A stretch of DNA of 64,000 nt from Plantago ovata (taxonomy: Eukaryota > Streptophyta > Magnoliopsida > Lamiales > Plantaginaceae), in assembly GCA_028274465.1 (NCBI GenBank), contig CM051455.1, positions 111,412,261 through 111,476,260 on the forward strand, written 5' to 3'. The notes beneath the pieces were generated by a model, which was not told the DNA's origin, did no database searches, and saw only the letters and a program-made list of their open reading frames with translations. Positions 23,619-35,864 of the stretch are shown in pieces. Each line of letters starts with the position of its first letter. The stretch's first letter is position 1. The position numbers and the translations under genes are program-made.

Positions 23619-25268
23619 TGTTGGTCCCTTTAAACAACAAGAAAAGACTGGGGGGGGGGGGATGAATAATCTTTTCAAACTTTTGTCGTTTAAAACTTTC
23701 TCAGCAAGTACTTATTACTTTTCAGTAATGAGTTTGCTGATACTTAACTTTCTCAGCAAGCGTAAGTTACTTTACAGTAGCTTGGTTTGCTGATACTTAA
23801 AATCAGAGAGCGGAAGTCTTTGATACAATAAGTGCTCTTTCAGTAAGTAAAGGTTTCAGCAAGTGAAGTGAGTGACTGTGTACAGACAGATATGATTTGC
23901 TGAAAGCTAAATACAGTAAGTAAATCACACAAACACTTTTATAGTGGTATCTGAGAGTGGCGTAATCTCTCAACTAATCCACTTTGTCCTTTCTAGGACT
24001 GAATCCACTAAGATATGATTGAGATTCCTTAGAATCTCCTATCTAAAGCGATTCAACAGAAACCAAGGCACACTTGCTTTGTCTCCAACCTAAACTAGAG
24101 AACTCAACCTTGTTCTCCACCAAACTTGGTACTTTTAATCAGCAAAACTATGCTCGATTAAGTTCCCCCTGAATATCACGCCTGAAAGGGTGTATTTTTA
24201 GTTAGAGAGTTTTGGGGTGAGATAACATAATTATAACTTATTCAGTTACAACAAGTAATCTAAGAAACACAACTTGGAATACTTTGCAGTAAACAAGTTT
24301 GATTGTTTCTGGTGTCAAGACTTGTTCTTGTTTGAAAGAAAGAACACTTAACTAATTTCTTAGCCGAGTTTGTTCTACTTCTTCACAAGTAGCTTTTTCA
24401 AGCTTCAAGTCTTGGAACGGATCAATGGCAGTAAGAGTGTTTGAAGGTTTGTGAGTTTTAAGCACAAGTGAGAGTTTGATCACGTTGTTGACACACTTCA
24501 ACTCTTTGCCGGATGACCTCTATTTATAGTGTAAGTAAGGAGCCGTTTGAATTTCAAATCCTAAGTCTTTTGTTCCTTAACATGTCACTATCTTGCTTTT
24601 GTACTTTCAGCAGCGTCTTTGTTTGTCTGCTAGTCTTCATGTCCTTCGAGTGTAAGCTTTGCATTAAATGCAAAATTGAATAGAATTCAAACAGTAACAT
24701 TGGAGCGCTAATTCTCGTACATTCAGCAAGAGGTCACATATGTTCCATCAGCAAGTGGTTAGTCTTAGTTTCAGCAAGCACAACCTACTCTGTCTTTCAG
24801 ATTTTCACTTATGCAATGCTGTTGCTGAATTTTCCACTTTCTGAGCAACACGTGCCTTTGTAGATACCAGTCTTCAGCAATCTTCTAGTCTTCAGATCTT
24901 CAAAAGTCTTCAAGTCTTCAGATCTTCAAAAGTCTTCAAGATTCTGAGCGGTTTCTATTTGCTTCAATAATTTGTTTGTAATAAACAAAGTATATCTTCA
25001 GCAAATGCTTCAATAGGTTATTTTCTTTTCATAAAATAAGATACATCATAAGCTTCAGCATCAATAAGTTATTTTCTTTTCAGAAATAAAATACATCATA
25101 TGCAAAAGAAATAACTTATCTAGCACCTAACTAAGTCATCAGCAAACGTTCCTCTTTTACAATGTCCTTAAAATTCTAAAATGCCTATGGACCTTAAGAG
25201 TACTAGTTACTGGACTTTCCTTAATTTAGCATGGTTAATTGCTCATCAAAATTACATGTTTCCTAACA
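23619..25268 (-). repeat. Element I 3' LTR
   Basis: It begins TGTTAGGAAAC and ends GGGACCAACA on the minus strand. The TATA box CTATAAATAG is at 24530-24539. A poly-G run on the plus strand near 23650 varies in length among family copies. Confidence 0.93.
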
Positions 25269-25283
25269 AATTTCCCCCTTTTT
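25269..25283 (-). other. Polypurine tract of element I
   Basis: AAAAAGGGGGAAATT on the minus strand directly precedes the 3' LTR and would prime plus-strand synthesis. Confidence 0.85.
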
Positions 25284-25532
25284 GATGTTAGCAATCCATG
25301 GCTAAATTAATTGTTACCCTTTTAGAGTTTTCTGATGTTGAATAAATCAGTTGATTAATGCAAGCATACTTGAATAATTAAACAGTAAGCATAAGTAAAT
25401 TGCATAATCAAAAACCATTAAGAGTCAAAGTTTCATTGCTGATAGTTATCTTTCAGAAGTTTACAAGAAATAGCAAAGATAACATAAACAGAATCAGCAA
25501 GCAAAAACTTTAACAAAAACTATTGCAGGGAC

Positions 25533-28500
25533 TTAAGCTCTTTCAGAAGATTTTCTCAAAATCTCTCTTACACTCTTCTCAGCAAGTGCAGTGAATTCAA
25601 CACAATCCTTTTCGTAGTTTTCCAGAAGCCTACGGACTTGTAGTTGAAGAATTCTTGCATTTTTGCAGGCAGTATGATGATGCTTTTCAGCATTCATTTC
25701 CATGTAATTAGTTACCCACAAATGCATGCCCCAATTGCTGGCATGGAGAAGCTGTGTATCTGAAATGCTTTTCGGATGAATCTTTCTTAGTCAGAGAAGA
25801 TCTTCTTCTTGATCCTTAGTAGTGAGATAGAAGTACTCATAAGGAATCAATCCAAGTTTCTTCTTCGGTTTCTTTGTTACCGGGTCAGAGTAGTAAGCAA
25901 TGCCAGGTGGTTTGATCAGATTTGGTTCTTGTTTGTATGTCTTACCAATGGCAACTCTTCTTACATAGACCTCAAGATTCAACCATTCCCAACAATATTT
26001 CTTGGGAGGGATTCTTCCCTTTGCTTTCTTTGGACCTTGAGCTCAATCCATTTGAACATTTGATTCAATATGGCTGTAGGAAAGAACTCATTTACCAGCA
26101 AGTCTTCCAGCTTTAAAATCCAGCAACCATGAATGTTTCTGATTACATTCTCAGTGGTTTCCTCATTGCTGGTCTTTGTGTATTCAATGTCGGAGCCAAT
26201 AGCAATGCTGGCCAGCCTTTTCTCTTCCTGTCTTTTCCTTCTTCTTCTTGTTTTAGCATTATCTTGATCTCTTGCTGAAGAGTCAGACGAGAAATGCTTT
26301 GAATGTCCAGACGGAGTCACGGCTGTTAAGGGTCTAGCTCTTATGGCTTGAGCTATTGTTTGATTGTCATCATCTTCATCATCTTCATTCAGATTGTGAT
26401 GACTTTCAGTATGACAAAAATCTTGAGTTTCAGCAGCGGTTTTTCTCTTTTTGTTACTTGTTGAATTCAACTCAGATTCTGCTTGTCTTTTAGAACTTTG
26501 CTCTTTTTCAGCAAGAGGTTCTATTGGTAGTGGCACATCAACACCAGGAGAAGGAGGGGCTTGGTTACTTTTTCTAGTATTCTTCTTTTCCCCTTAGTCA
26601 TGGATTGCAACATCGGAGTGATGTGCAGAGAATAAAACTCATTGCAATTTTCAGCAAGAGTATTTAAATTGTTATACTTCATGATGATTTGTTGTTGGTC
26701 AGATGTCATTGTTGACAACTCTCTTTGAATATTCATCATGTTCTCTCATGTCTTTTCTCTGTTGCGGCCTTCTCATCCATGCAAGTCTGAGCCTTTACGA
26801 GAGCATTCTTTGCAAGCCTGAGCGCTTGACTTACATCTTCTTCATAGCTCTTGTGATAAAGACTGATGTATTTCTGAGCTATTGTCAAAGTTTTAGTGCG
26901 TCTCAGCACTGTAGCCAATATCTTTTCAATGTCAAGTGGGCTCTCAGGAAGCAATGCCTCATCTTCAGCTTTGCAGGCATCATGGACTTGTTTTAGTGCT
27001 AGAATTCTGGGAGTAAACTCCTCAACTCTTGGGAACGGCACTAAATGTGGTGTCAAGGAATGAACTTTTAGTTCGGAAGCAAACTGATCATCTTGTAAAA
27101 GCAGTTCGGCTCTTAATGAATCTCCTTTATCAGTGATGTAATCAGGAGGAGGAATCTGAACAACTTTTGGGTCTCGCTTTGATTGTTCATCGTCGTAATC
27201 TGACAAGTCGTCATCATCCTCAGATTCACCAAGTTGAGCAACTTTTGAACCTTTATCAGTAGCTTCACTTCCTCTTTGTTGAGTGGTTGCTGATGGCAAC
27301 GCTTCAGACTCAACAACTGGAGTTTCACCAGTAGTTAGTTGTTTCAATTGAGTTTGTGGCTCAATTACTGGAGTTTCGCCAGTAGTTAGTTTTAATTGAG
27401 TTTGTGGCTCAATTACTGGAGTTTCGCCAGTAGTAAGTGGAAGGGATGGAACTTCCTTTGATTTTGGTCTTGAAGATTCACCAATTTCTAGATCCTGCGT
27501 ATGCCTTGCATGGATCACGAGACTGTTTTGTAGAGCGCGTTGGTAATCTTCATCTCTTCATCCTCATCATCAAGGTTTTCTTCAGTAACCTTGGCATCAG
27601 AAACTGGACTTTTGCCATTTTTCAAGGCAGCCCTTTTTCTGGCGTATTCTTCTTCAGTATCAGCACCTTGCACAGGTGCTTGATTTTCAGCACAGCAGGA
27701 GGAGGTTGAGATTCTTGCTGAGATTGTTGTTGTTCAGCTTGCTGATTGTCAGTTGAGTATTTTCAGCAACTGTTAAACTTCAATCCACCAGCACAGGACT
27801 TGGACCTTGATTGTCATCATCGTCGTCTTTCTTGTCCTTAGAATCTTTCCCTTCATCATCACTGGGATCAGTGGGAATGTTCTCATCTTCTTCTTCTTCT
27901 TCATCATCTGTCAGAATGACTAGCTCAACGTGCTTATACAAAGCAACACTTGTCACTTCCTCTTCCTCAGTTAATTTGTGGGGATCAGCCACCACAGGTA
28001 CAAAAGCCTTTGAGCATCACAGCTTGTTCAGCTGGAGAGGCACTCTTAAATTTGGCCTTCATATTCTCTCTGATTTGAGCAATCAGATTTGAGCTCATTT
28101 GCTGAGAATATGTCATTTCTTCAGGAAGGATGGAGTGGACAAATGTTTCGAGCTTTAGCAGAGAAGATCTCTTTTTCTCAGTTTGAGAGATGAAGGTGAA
28201 GATCTGAGAAATCCATTCGCCTGTACCTTTGCCAGTTGCTGACGGACTTAGCAACTCTTGACAAAGTTGTCCTTTTGAAGTTCAAGTAAAGTTCTTCAGA
28301 ACTTACTTGCTGATCTTCAGTGATGAGTACCACTTCAGTGGTCTCCTTTGAGCCTGAAAAAGAATTTTATTTAGATCAGGATTGGTTTGGAGAATTGTTT
28401 TAGAGTTTAATCTGAAACATGATTTACCTGCTGAGAGTCAGCAAGCTCATGTAGTACAATTTCCATTCCATGAGGAGCTTGAGTAGCATCCTCCATTGTT

Positions 28501-31391
28501 CATCCTGAAATAAATTAAAATTAGACACAAGTACTAAGCTGTCAAACTTAGTTTTTATACCAAAATTATAACTACCTGCTGAGCAGGGAGTGTTGTTCTG
28601 GTGCAGAGGCTTCAGCAACCATCTGACTTGACTTGCATCTTGAGAAGTCTGTAGAGAAAGATAATTTTAGCAAAAGAACAATTTTCAGAATTTGAAGTTT
28701 TACTGATGGTTGAATTAACTACCTGCTGAGGAAGGACAGGTTGTGGCTCAGTCCTTTCAGCATTAACAGTTTCTTCAGCTTCTTGGACTGTTTCTTCAGC
28801 AGACTTCGGTTTTGCTCTATCTGAGAAAGCTGTGCGGTTTCAGCAATCTCCCTTGTCTCTGAAATGACAAGTTGAGCAGAAGCATCTTGACCTTTAAGCT
28901 CACTGCTTGTCATGAAGAGATCAATTGACTTGTTGGATGATTCTTCAATCTCCAACTCCATTTGTTTGCTTAAATCTTCCAGTACAAGCTGGACTTTGTC
29001 AATTGATGTCTTGGGTGAACTTGGGCCAGTATTCTCAGCATCAAGAGATGCGTCTTGAATAATGCTTCTTGAGTTTCAGCAACTTCAGGAACTGGAACCA
29101 TTGCTATTTCAGCAACTGGTCCTTCAGCAAGTTGTTTTCAGCAACTTGATGAGTTGCTTGTTCAGCAACCATCTTGTCAGCAGCATCAGCAAGTGCCGCT
29201 CTTTGCAATCAGCAGCAATGTCACTTACTGGTTCCAGGTTGGATCATCTAAATTATCTACAATGTAGATATCTGGGACTTGGGCAGGAATTTCATTTCCA
29301 CTGCCTTGTGGTCTATTCTCAGTAGAGTTATCAACGTTAAGTTGATTGTTGAAGGCTTCCGCAACACTTCAACATTGCTGACATATGTTTCAGTAATTAC
29401 TTCAGCAACATCTACTGGCAAATGCGTTTCAGCATTTGTCTGGGAATTGACTGAGGAGTCTTGGACATTAGGGGACTGACTGAGAAGCCAGTGTCTTCTT
29501 TCTTTTGTTACTTGTCCGTTTCCTCTTAGGTACGGGATTTGCTGATGACGCTGCAGTCTGAGTGTCATCATCAGCTTTCCTCTTTTTCTTTTTAGATTTC
29601 TCCAGTTTCCCAGAGTCATCTATGTGTTGCATTTTCAGCAAGGCTGTTGTACACGTACCTTGTTGATTTTCTACAGCAGTTTCATTTGTGTTACCACCAC
29701 CAACAACAGTTTCATCTCTAAGTTGCTGAGTGGTAACATCTGCAGCTGTTGTATACCTTTCTTGCTGGCTTGTGCTGACAACATTGCAGTTGTTGTCTTC
29801 TTAGTTTTCTTTCCAGCAATCTTAGGTACATTCTGCTTGTAGAAAGATCTTCCCACATTGCACACAGATTTCTTGATTGGCAATGGGTTTTCTTAGCTGA
29901 ATTCCTGAAATGTTCAAGGATATAGCATACTTGATTCCTACATACTGGAAAGGAGGNNNNNNNNNNNNNNNNNNNNNNNNNNNNNNNNNNNNNNNNNNNN
30001 NNNNNNNNNNNNNNNNNNNNNNNNNNNNNNNNNNNNNNNNNNNNNNNNNNNNNNNNAATGAGGTCTTGGACATCAGGGACTGACTGGGAAGCCAGTGTTT
30101 TCTTTCTTTTGTTGCTTGTCCGTTTCCTCTTAGGTACGGGGTTTGCTGATGACGCTGCAGTCTGAGTGTCATCATCAGCTTTCCTCTTTTTCTTTTTCTT
30201 GTTAGATTCTCCAGTTTCCCAGAGTCATCTATTGTTGCTTTTCAGCAACAGGTGTTGTACACGTACCTTGTTGATTTTCTACAGCAGTTTCTTTGTGTTA
30301 CCACCATCCACAGCAGTTTCATCTCTAAGTTGCTGAGTGGTAACATCTGCAGCTGTTGTATACCTTTCTTGCTGGCTTGTGCTGACAACATTTGCAGTTG
30401 TTGTCTTCTTAGTTTTCTTTCCAGCAATCTTAGGTACATTCTGCTTGTAGAAAGATCTTCCCACATTGCACACAGATTTCTTGATTGGCAATGGGTTTCT
30501 TAGCTGAATCCTGAAATGTTCAAGGATATAGCATATCTTGATTCCATACATAACTGGAAAGGAAGGTGAGACCTTGTTGTCTTCTACCTTTACCTTAAAC
30601 TTAGTAACACAATCAACAAGCCTGTTGAAAATGTACTTAGCCCAGTTAAGTTCCGTTTTATTTTCATGGATATGCATCAGCAATGGCCATCTTCTCAGGC
30701 CTACTTGGTCAATTCCTCCAACTTGGGAGTCAAGAACTTTTAATAGTAGCAGAGCTACTAGACCAAGTGAATGGCAGAGATGCTTTCTCTTAACGTGCTT
30801 TGTCCAAGTCACGGGAGCTATCTCGCCTTTCTTCATTTTCTCATTTCTGACGTCACTGTAGAAAGCTTCAATTTCTTCGTCAGTGGCAGTGACGTCATCT
30901 TCAGTTCCAGTGGTTGGAATCTGAAAAATCTCCGCTAAATCAGTCCATTTCAGGACGATTTGCGTGTTCTGAACATAAGTAAGGATCACTTTTTCAGTGA
31001 CTCCATTACTGTCTGTAAGGGACTGGATTTCTGCATTGTTGTAGAATTCCATTGTATCAATCATGCTCACTTGCTTAGTGCGAGCAGAGATAAAGTTCAT
31101 GAGGCCTTGCTGCTTGATAAACTCAAGCGCCTCTTCATTTTGGTCATCGAGTTCTTGTTCATAAAAGTACCTAATGTACTTTTCTTTTGCAAACCCTCCC
31201 CATTGCATCAACATCTCACACTTTGCAGTGTCAAGATATGACGGAGGCATAGGTTTTTCAGTGATTCGGTCGTTTTTCAACACAACTTTCGTTGTGTTTG
31301 TGGCCGGAGTAGTCACCGGAGCAGTGCGTGTTTCAGCACTGTCAACCTTTGACGACTTTGAGGACTTAGATAACTGTCTCTTGGGAGCCAT
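25533..31391 (-). pseudogene. Element I env-like region
   Basis: The N-terminal part (31391-30279) starts MAPKRQLSKSSKSSKVDSAE and contains a conserved globular domain found in uncharacterised plant transposon proteins (CEMLMQWGGFAKEKYIRYFY, WTKHVKRKHLCHSLGLVALL). The rest is low-complexity, acidic and repeat-rich, ending in the same QLQVRRLLENYEKDCVEF tail as element II. SIRE/Maximus relatives carry an env-like gene here, probably expressed from a separate RNA. The frame is fragmented, and part of that may be assembly error around the 100-N gap at 29957-30056. Confidence 0.7.
29957..30056. other. Assembly gap (100 N)
   Basis: Exactly 100 N is a conventional placeholder for a gap of unknown size. 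The two flanks (about 29453-29956 and 30058-30565) are near-duplicates of each other, which suggests two overlapping contig ends placed side by side. Confidence 0.95.
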
Positions 31392-31870
31392 TTCTTATAT
31401 AGAGCAAGAAATGTGTACGAAAAGAGATAGTTTGCTTTTTGACCGGAGGTACAGTAGATTCAGGCTAGAATTTGCAGAGAAAGGAAATGTGAGTTAAAGA
31501 ATTTTGTCATTTCTCTAACTCCTTCTTTATATAGTGTCTCTGGTGTGTGAGAAACTCAATCGATTTGAGCTCTCAGCAAGGGTAAAACAGAGAAACACTG
31601 GAGTTAGTGGAGCCTTTGCATTGAATGTGTAGTGGCCCACTAACTAAAACCGTCAGAGCACTCCCTCTCTTTGTTTTGTTAGCCGTTAGATAAGTAACTC
31701 ATTTTAATCAATGGCCATGATTGAATTTCATGTCATGATTATTGCGAGTTTATCTGTGCCAGTTTAACGTCACAAATTGATTTTACCGAGTATTAGGGAT
31801 AGATTGCTTGCTGAAATAAACAAGAATCTTTTCAGCGAGTTTGAATTAACAATCTAGATACTTGCTGAAA

Positions 31871-31880
31871 GTTCCCCCTT
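31871..31880 (-). other. Candidate internal polypurine tract (element I)
   Basis: AAGGGGGAAC on the minus strand shares the core AAGGGGGAA with the true polypurine tract (25269-25283) and lies between pol and the env-like region. The same motif is near 41857-41866 in element II. A role in plus-strand priming is only inferred. Confidence 0.4.
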
Positions 31881-31919
31881 ACTTAGATATCTCATATTTC
31901 CTAAGATTAAAAGATATTT

Positions 31920-32285
31920 CTGATTTCCCGTATCAGTAAATTCTTTTGTACTTGAGATATCCTTTGGTAAAATCTGAGAGATGAGCTTTGCTCTTTTTCT
32001 GAGTTCCCGTCTCAGAAAATTCCTTTGATACTTGAATACATGTTTCAGTATCTTTTGATTGTCTGAGTACCCGTCTCAGCAATCCTTAAGTTCTTTCTCT
32101 TACTGAGTCATATCTCAGCAAGTGATCAAGTTTCCTTACAAATACCCGTTTTGAAGGAATTACTTGCTGAATGCCTGTTTCAGCAATCATGTAGTGACTT
32201 ATCATTTCTTAGAAGAAATTAGTGACTGCGTCTTTTAGACAAGAATACTTTGGCTTGCTGAATACCTGTTTCAGCATTCTGCCAA
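31920..32285 (-). repeat. Hairpin array with conserved loop between pol and env-like region (element I)
   Basis: Eight stem-loops have left arms starting at 31920, 31995, 32027, 32063, 32103, 32132, 32164 and 32256. Loops on the plus strand are TTCCCGT (twice), TACATGT, TACCCGT (twice), TCATAT, TGCCTGT and TACCTGT. Stems are 5 to 10 bp and differ from one another, for example TTTTCTGAG/CTCAGAAAA, TTGCTGAA/TTCAGCAA and CTGAT/ATCAG. The array sits just after the end of RNase H and before the env-like start. On the RNA-sense strand the loop is ACRGGNA. Confidence 0.85.
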
Positions 32286-32294
32286 GTGTATCCT

Positions 32295-35200
32295 TTATTG
32301 AGGTAGTTCAATCAATCCAAGGTTACACCTTAGCATTGCGAACCTATTATCCGGTAGGGGCTTGGTGAAGATGTCAGCAAGCTGATCTTCAGTGCCTACT
32401 TTCACAACCTCAATATCACCTTTTTCCACATGATCTCTAATGAAATGATGTCTAATATCAATGTGCTTAGTCCTAGAATGAAACTTAGGATTTTGCGTAA
32501 TTGCAATAGCACTTGTATTATCACAAAGATTGGTGTTTTCTTTGTAGAAATACCATAATCTCTTAATTGTTGCTGAATCCATAGGATTTGAGCTGTGCAA
32601 CAACCAGCTGCAATGTATTCAGATTCAGTAGATGAATTGGCGACACAAGTTTGCTTCTTGCTGAACCATGATATTAATCTAGTACCCAAAAACTGACAAG
32701 TTCCAGAGGTACTTTTTCTATCAAGAGTTGATCCTCCATGATCAGCATCAGAATAGCCAACCAATTCAAGTCCAGAATCTTTAGGATACCATAATCCAAC
32801 ATTGACTGTACCTTAACATATTTCAGTATCTTGATTGCCTTCTTGTAGTGTGATTCTCTTGGATCAGATTGGAATCTTGCACACACACAAACAGCATACT
32901 GAATGTCAGGTCTACTTGCTGTTAGATACAACAAGGAACCAATGAGCTTCCTATACTTGTGTTCTTCAACACTTTTGTCCTCTTTAGTATAGCCCAATTT
33001 GGTACCAACACTCATAGGGATCTTTTCAGGTTTCTCATCCTCTTTGATCCTAAACTTTATGAGCATTTCTTCCGCATACTTTGCTTGATTTATGAATATT
33101 CCATCTTTGAGTTGCTTGACTTGCAATCCTAGGATATAATTCAATTTTCCCATCATACTCATTTCAAACTTATTAGTCATGAGTTTGGCAAAATCATCAC
33201 AAAGTTGCTTGTCCTTAGATCCAAAAATTATGTCATCCACATAAATTTGAACGAAGAGTATTTTACCATCATGGTTCATGGTAAATAAAGTTTTGTCAAC
33301 TTCACCTTTCTTGAAACCATTTTCCAGCAAGAACTTAGCCAAGGTTTCATACCATGCTCTTGGTGCTTGCTTTAGACCATATACGGCTTTCTGAAGCTTG
33401 TATACCATCTTGATTTCTGAGGGAAGTTCAAAGCCAGGGGGTTGTTCTAGGTAGACTTCTTCAACAAGTTCACCATTTAAGAATGCACTTTTAACATCCA
33501 TTTGGTAAACAATGAAGTCATTGTGAGCAGCAAATGCTAAGAAAAGCCTAATTGCATCCAATCTTGCAACTGGTGCATAAGACTCATCATAGTCCAATCC
33601 TTCAGTCTGACAGTAACCTTGAGAAACTAAGCATGCTTTATTTCTTGTTACTTCACCAGACTCGCTCAGCTTGTTTCTGAACACCCACTTTGTACCAATA
33701 GCTTTCTTATCTTCAGCAAGTGGCATAAGTTTCCAGACTTTGTTCCTTTCAAATTGATCCAGTTCTTCTTGCATTGCCTTTATCCATTCAGAATACTTTA
33801 AAGCTTCTTCTATGGTTTTAGGTTCAATTTCTAAAACAAAGCAAGAGAACAGTGATTCTACTTCTACAACATTTGCTTCTTCAGCAAGTCCGTGAGTAGC
33901 TTTGGATCTTGTCACTTGGCGTTTATTAATATCGCCAATCATATCCGTAGAAGGATGATCTCTAATCCATTTATTAACAGGTTTCCTGTTTGTTGGATCA
34001 GGATATGTTTGCTCATCAGCATGTGACTCTTCAGTATGTACTTGTTCAGTACTACTGGGAATTTGTGTCTCAGCTGAGATTTGTTCGTCAGCAACTGCTT
34101 GTTCAGCATTGCTAGATTGAGGTATTTCATCAGCAGGCACTGGAGATTGCGTAATTTCAGCAACTTCCGGAGCAACCGCGTCTTTTGCTGGAAATTCTTT
34201 GTCGTGAACTATATTTAGTTCAATTGACTTGATTTGCCTAGCATCAGATTCAGTTCTTTGCTCATGTATGATTAGCTTTTCATACATTCTGATATTTCTT
34301 CTTCAACAGGCACACCTTGTGACTTTTCGTAGAATACAACATGCACTGATTGCGTAATTTCAGCAGGCACTGGAGATTGCGTAATTTCAGCAACTTCCGG
34401 AGCAACCGCGTCTTTTGCTGGAAATTCTTTGTCGTGAACTATATTTAGTTCAATTGACTTGATTTGCCTAGCATCAGATTCAGTTCTTTGCTCATGTATG
34501 ATTAGCTTTTTCATACATTCTGATATTTCTTCTTCAACAGGCACACCTTGTGACTTTTCGTAGAATACAACATGCACTGATTCTTGAATCTTTTGTGCCT
34601 TTTTGTTGTAAACTCTTTAAGCTTTACTATGCAAGGAGTAGCCAGAAATATCGCTTCGTCTGCCTTTGGTTGAAATGTTCTTAAGTATTCTCTACCATTG
34701 TTAAGAACGAAACACTTGCAACCAAATACTCTAGATGAGTGATGTTAGGAGGTCTTCCAACAAACAATTCATAAGGAGTTTTGTTGTATTCCTTAATAAT
34801 CAAACATCTGTTTTGAGTATAACAGGCGGTAGTAATCGCTTCAACCCAATAAGCCTCACTTATTTCAGTGTCAGCAAGCATTGTTCTTGCGGCTTCTTTT
34901 AGGGTACGATTCTTCCGTTCAGCAACACCGTTTTGCTGTGGTGTTCTTACTGAGGAAAACTGATGTTGAATACCTTTTGAGGTACAATATTCAGTTATGT
35001 ACTGGTTTACAAACTCCGTACCATGGTCTGTCCTTATGACTTTTACCTTGTCATTTTTCATGACTTCAAGCTTATTCAGCAAGTTAGGTATTTCAGTCTT
35101 GGTTTCAGATTTGTGCTTGATGAATACTACCCAAGTGAATCTTGAATAGTCATCTACCACGACTAGACCATACTTCTTACCAGCATAGCTTGTTGAAGAA

Positions 35201-35859
35201 GATTCAAACAAGTCCATGTGCAAGAGTTGTAAAGGTTTTGTAGTTGACGGTACTGCCTTGTTCTTGAAAGAAGATTTGGTTTGCTTTCCTTGCTGACATG
35301 CATTGCGAACACCATCCTTCTTAAAAGTAACCCTAGGTAATCCAACTACAAGTGCCTTTTTAGACAGCTTATTCAGCGTCTTGAAGTTTAGATGACTTGT
35401 TCGTTTATGCCATAACCATGCTTTTTCAGCAAGGCAATCGTGATCTGAGACAAGGCATTTTTCAACGTTTGCTGAAGACCAATCAACGGTGTACAAGCCT
35501 CCTGGTCTTCTTGCAATCATTATTACCTTTTTAATCTCAAAATCTACAAGTTTACATTCATCACTTTTAATTTCGATGAAGTATCCTTTGTCAGCAAACT
35601 GACTCATGCTGAAAAGGCTAAACTTGAGATTTTTGACATAAAGAACTCAAGTAATGGTTATGCATCCTAACTTCACATCACCATAGCCTTTTGTAGATCC
35701 GGAGCCTCCACCAGCAAACCTTATTGTTGGACCTTTAGACCACCGTCTATAGTTTATAAGGTTATTCTTGTTGCCCGTCATGTGCTTTCCACAACCACTA
35801 TCAAAGTGCCAGATTGCATCGTTTGTCTCCGTGGCTGAAGTCTGCACAATCAAGAGCAA
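32295..35859 (-). pseudogene. Element I pol: protease, integrase, reverse transcriptase, RNase H
   Basis: In order on the minus strand: protease with DSGCGKHMTG (about 35795); pre-integrase zinc region with WHKRTSHLNF and CNACQQGKQ-type residues (about 35400-35280); integrase core with DDYSRF and YCTSKGIQHQFSSVRTPQQN (about 35150-34900). Reverse transcriptase follows, with [31 protein letters not shown] and [10 protein letters not shown] (about 33250), then RNase H with [18 protein letters not shown] and STESEYIA. RNase H ends near 32295. All domains belong to the SIRE/Maximus copia type. Polyprotein order PR-IN-RT-RH is the copia order. A 230-bp tandem duplication lies at about 34130-34581. 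The region is broken. Confidence 0.9.
34122..34581 (-). repeat. 230-bp tandem duplication within element I pol
   Basis: The sequence from about 34122-34351 repeats at about 34352-34581 with a 230-bp offset (compare GTAATTTCAGCAACTTCCGG at 34151 and 34381). Element II has one copy at the corresponding place (about 44150-44400). Confidence 0.85.
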
Positions 35860-35864
35860 ACAAG

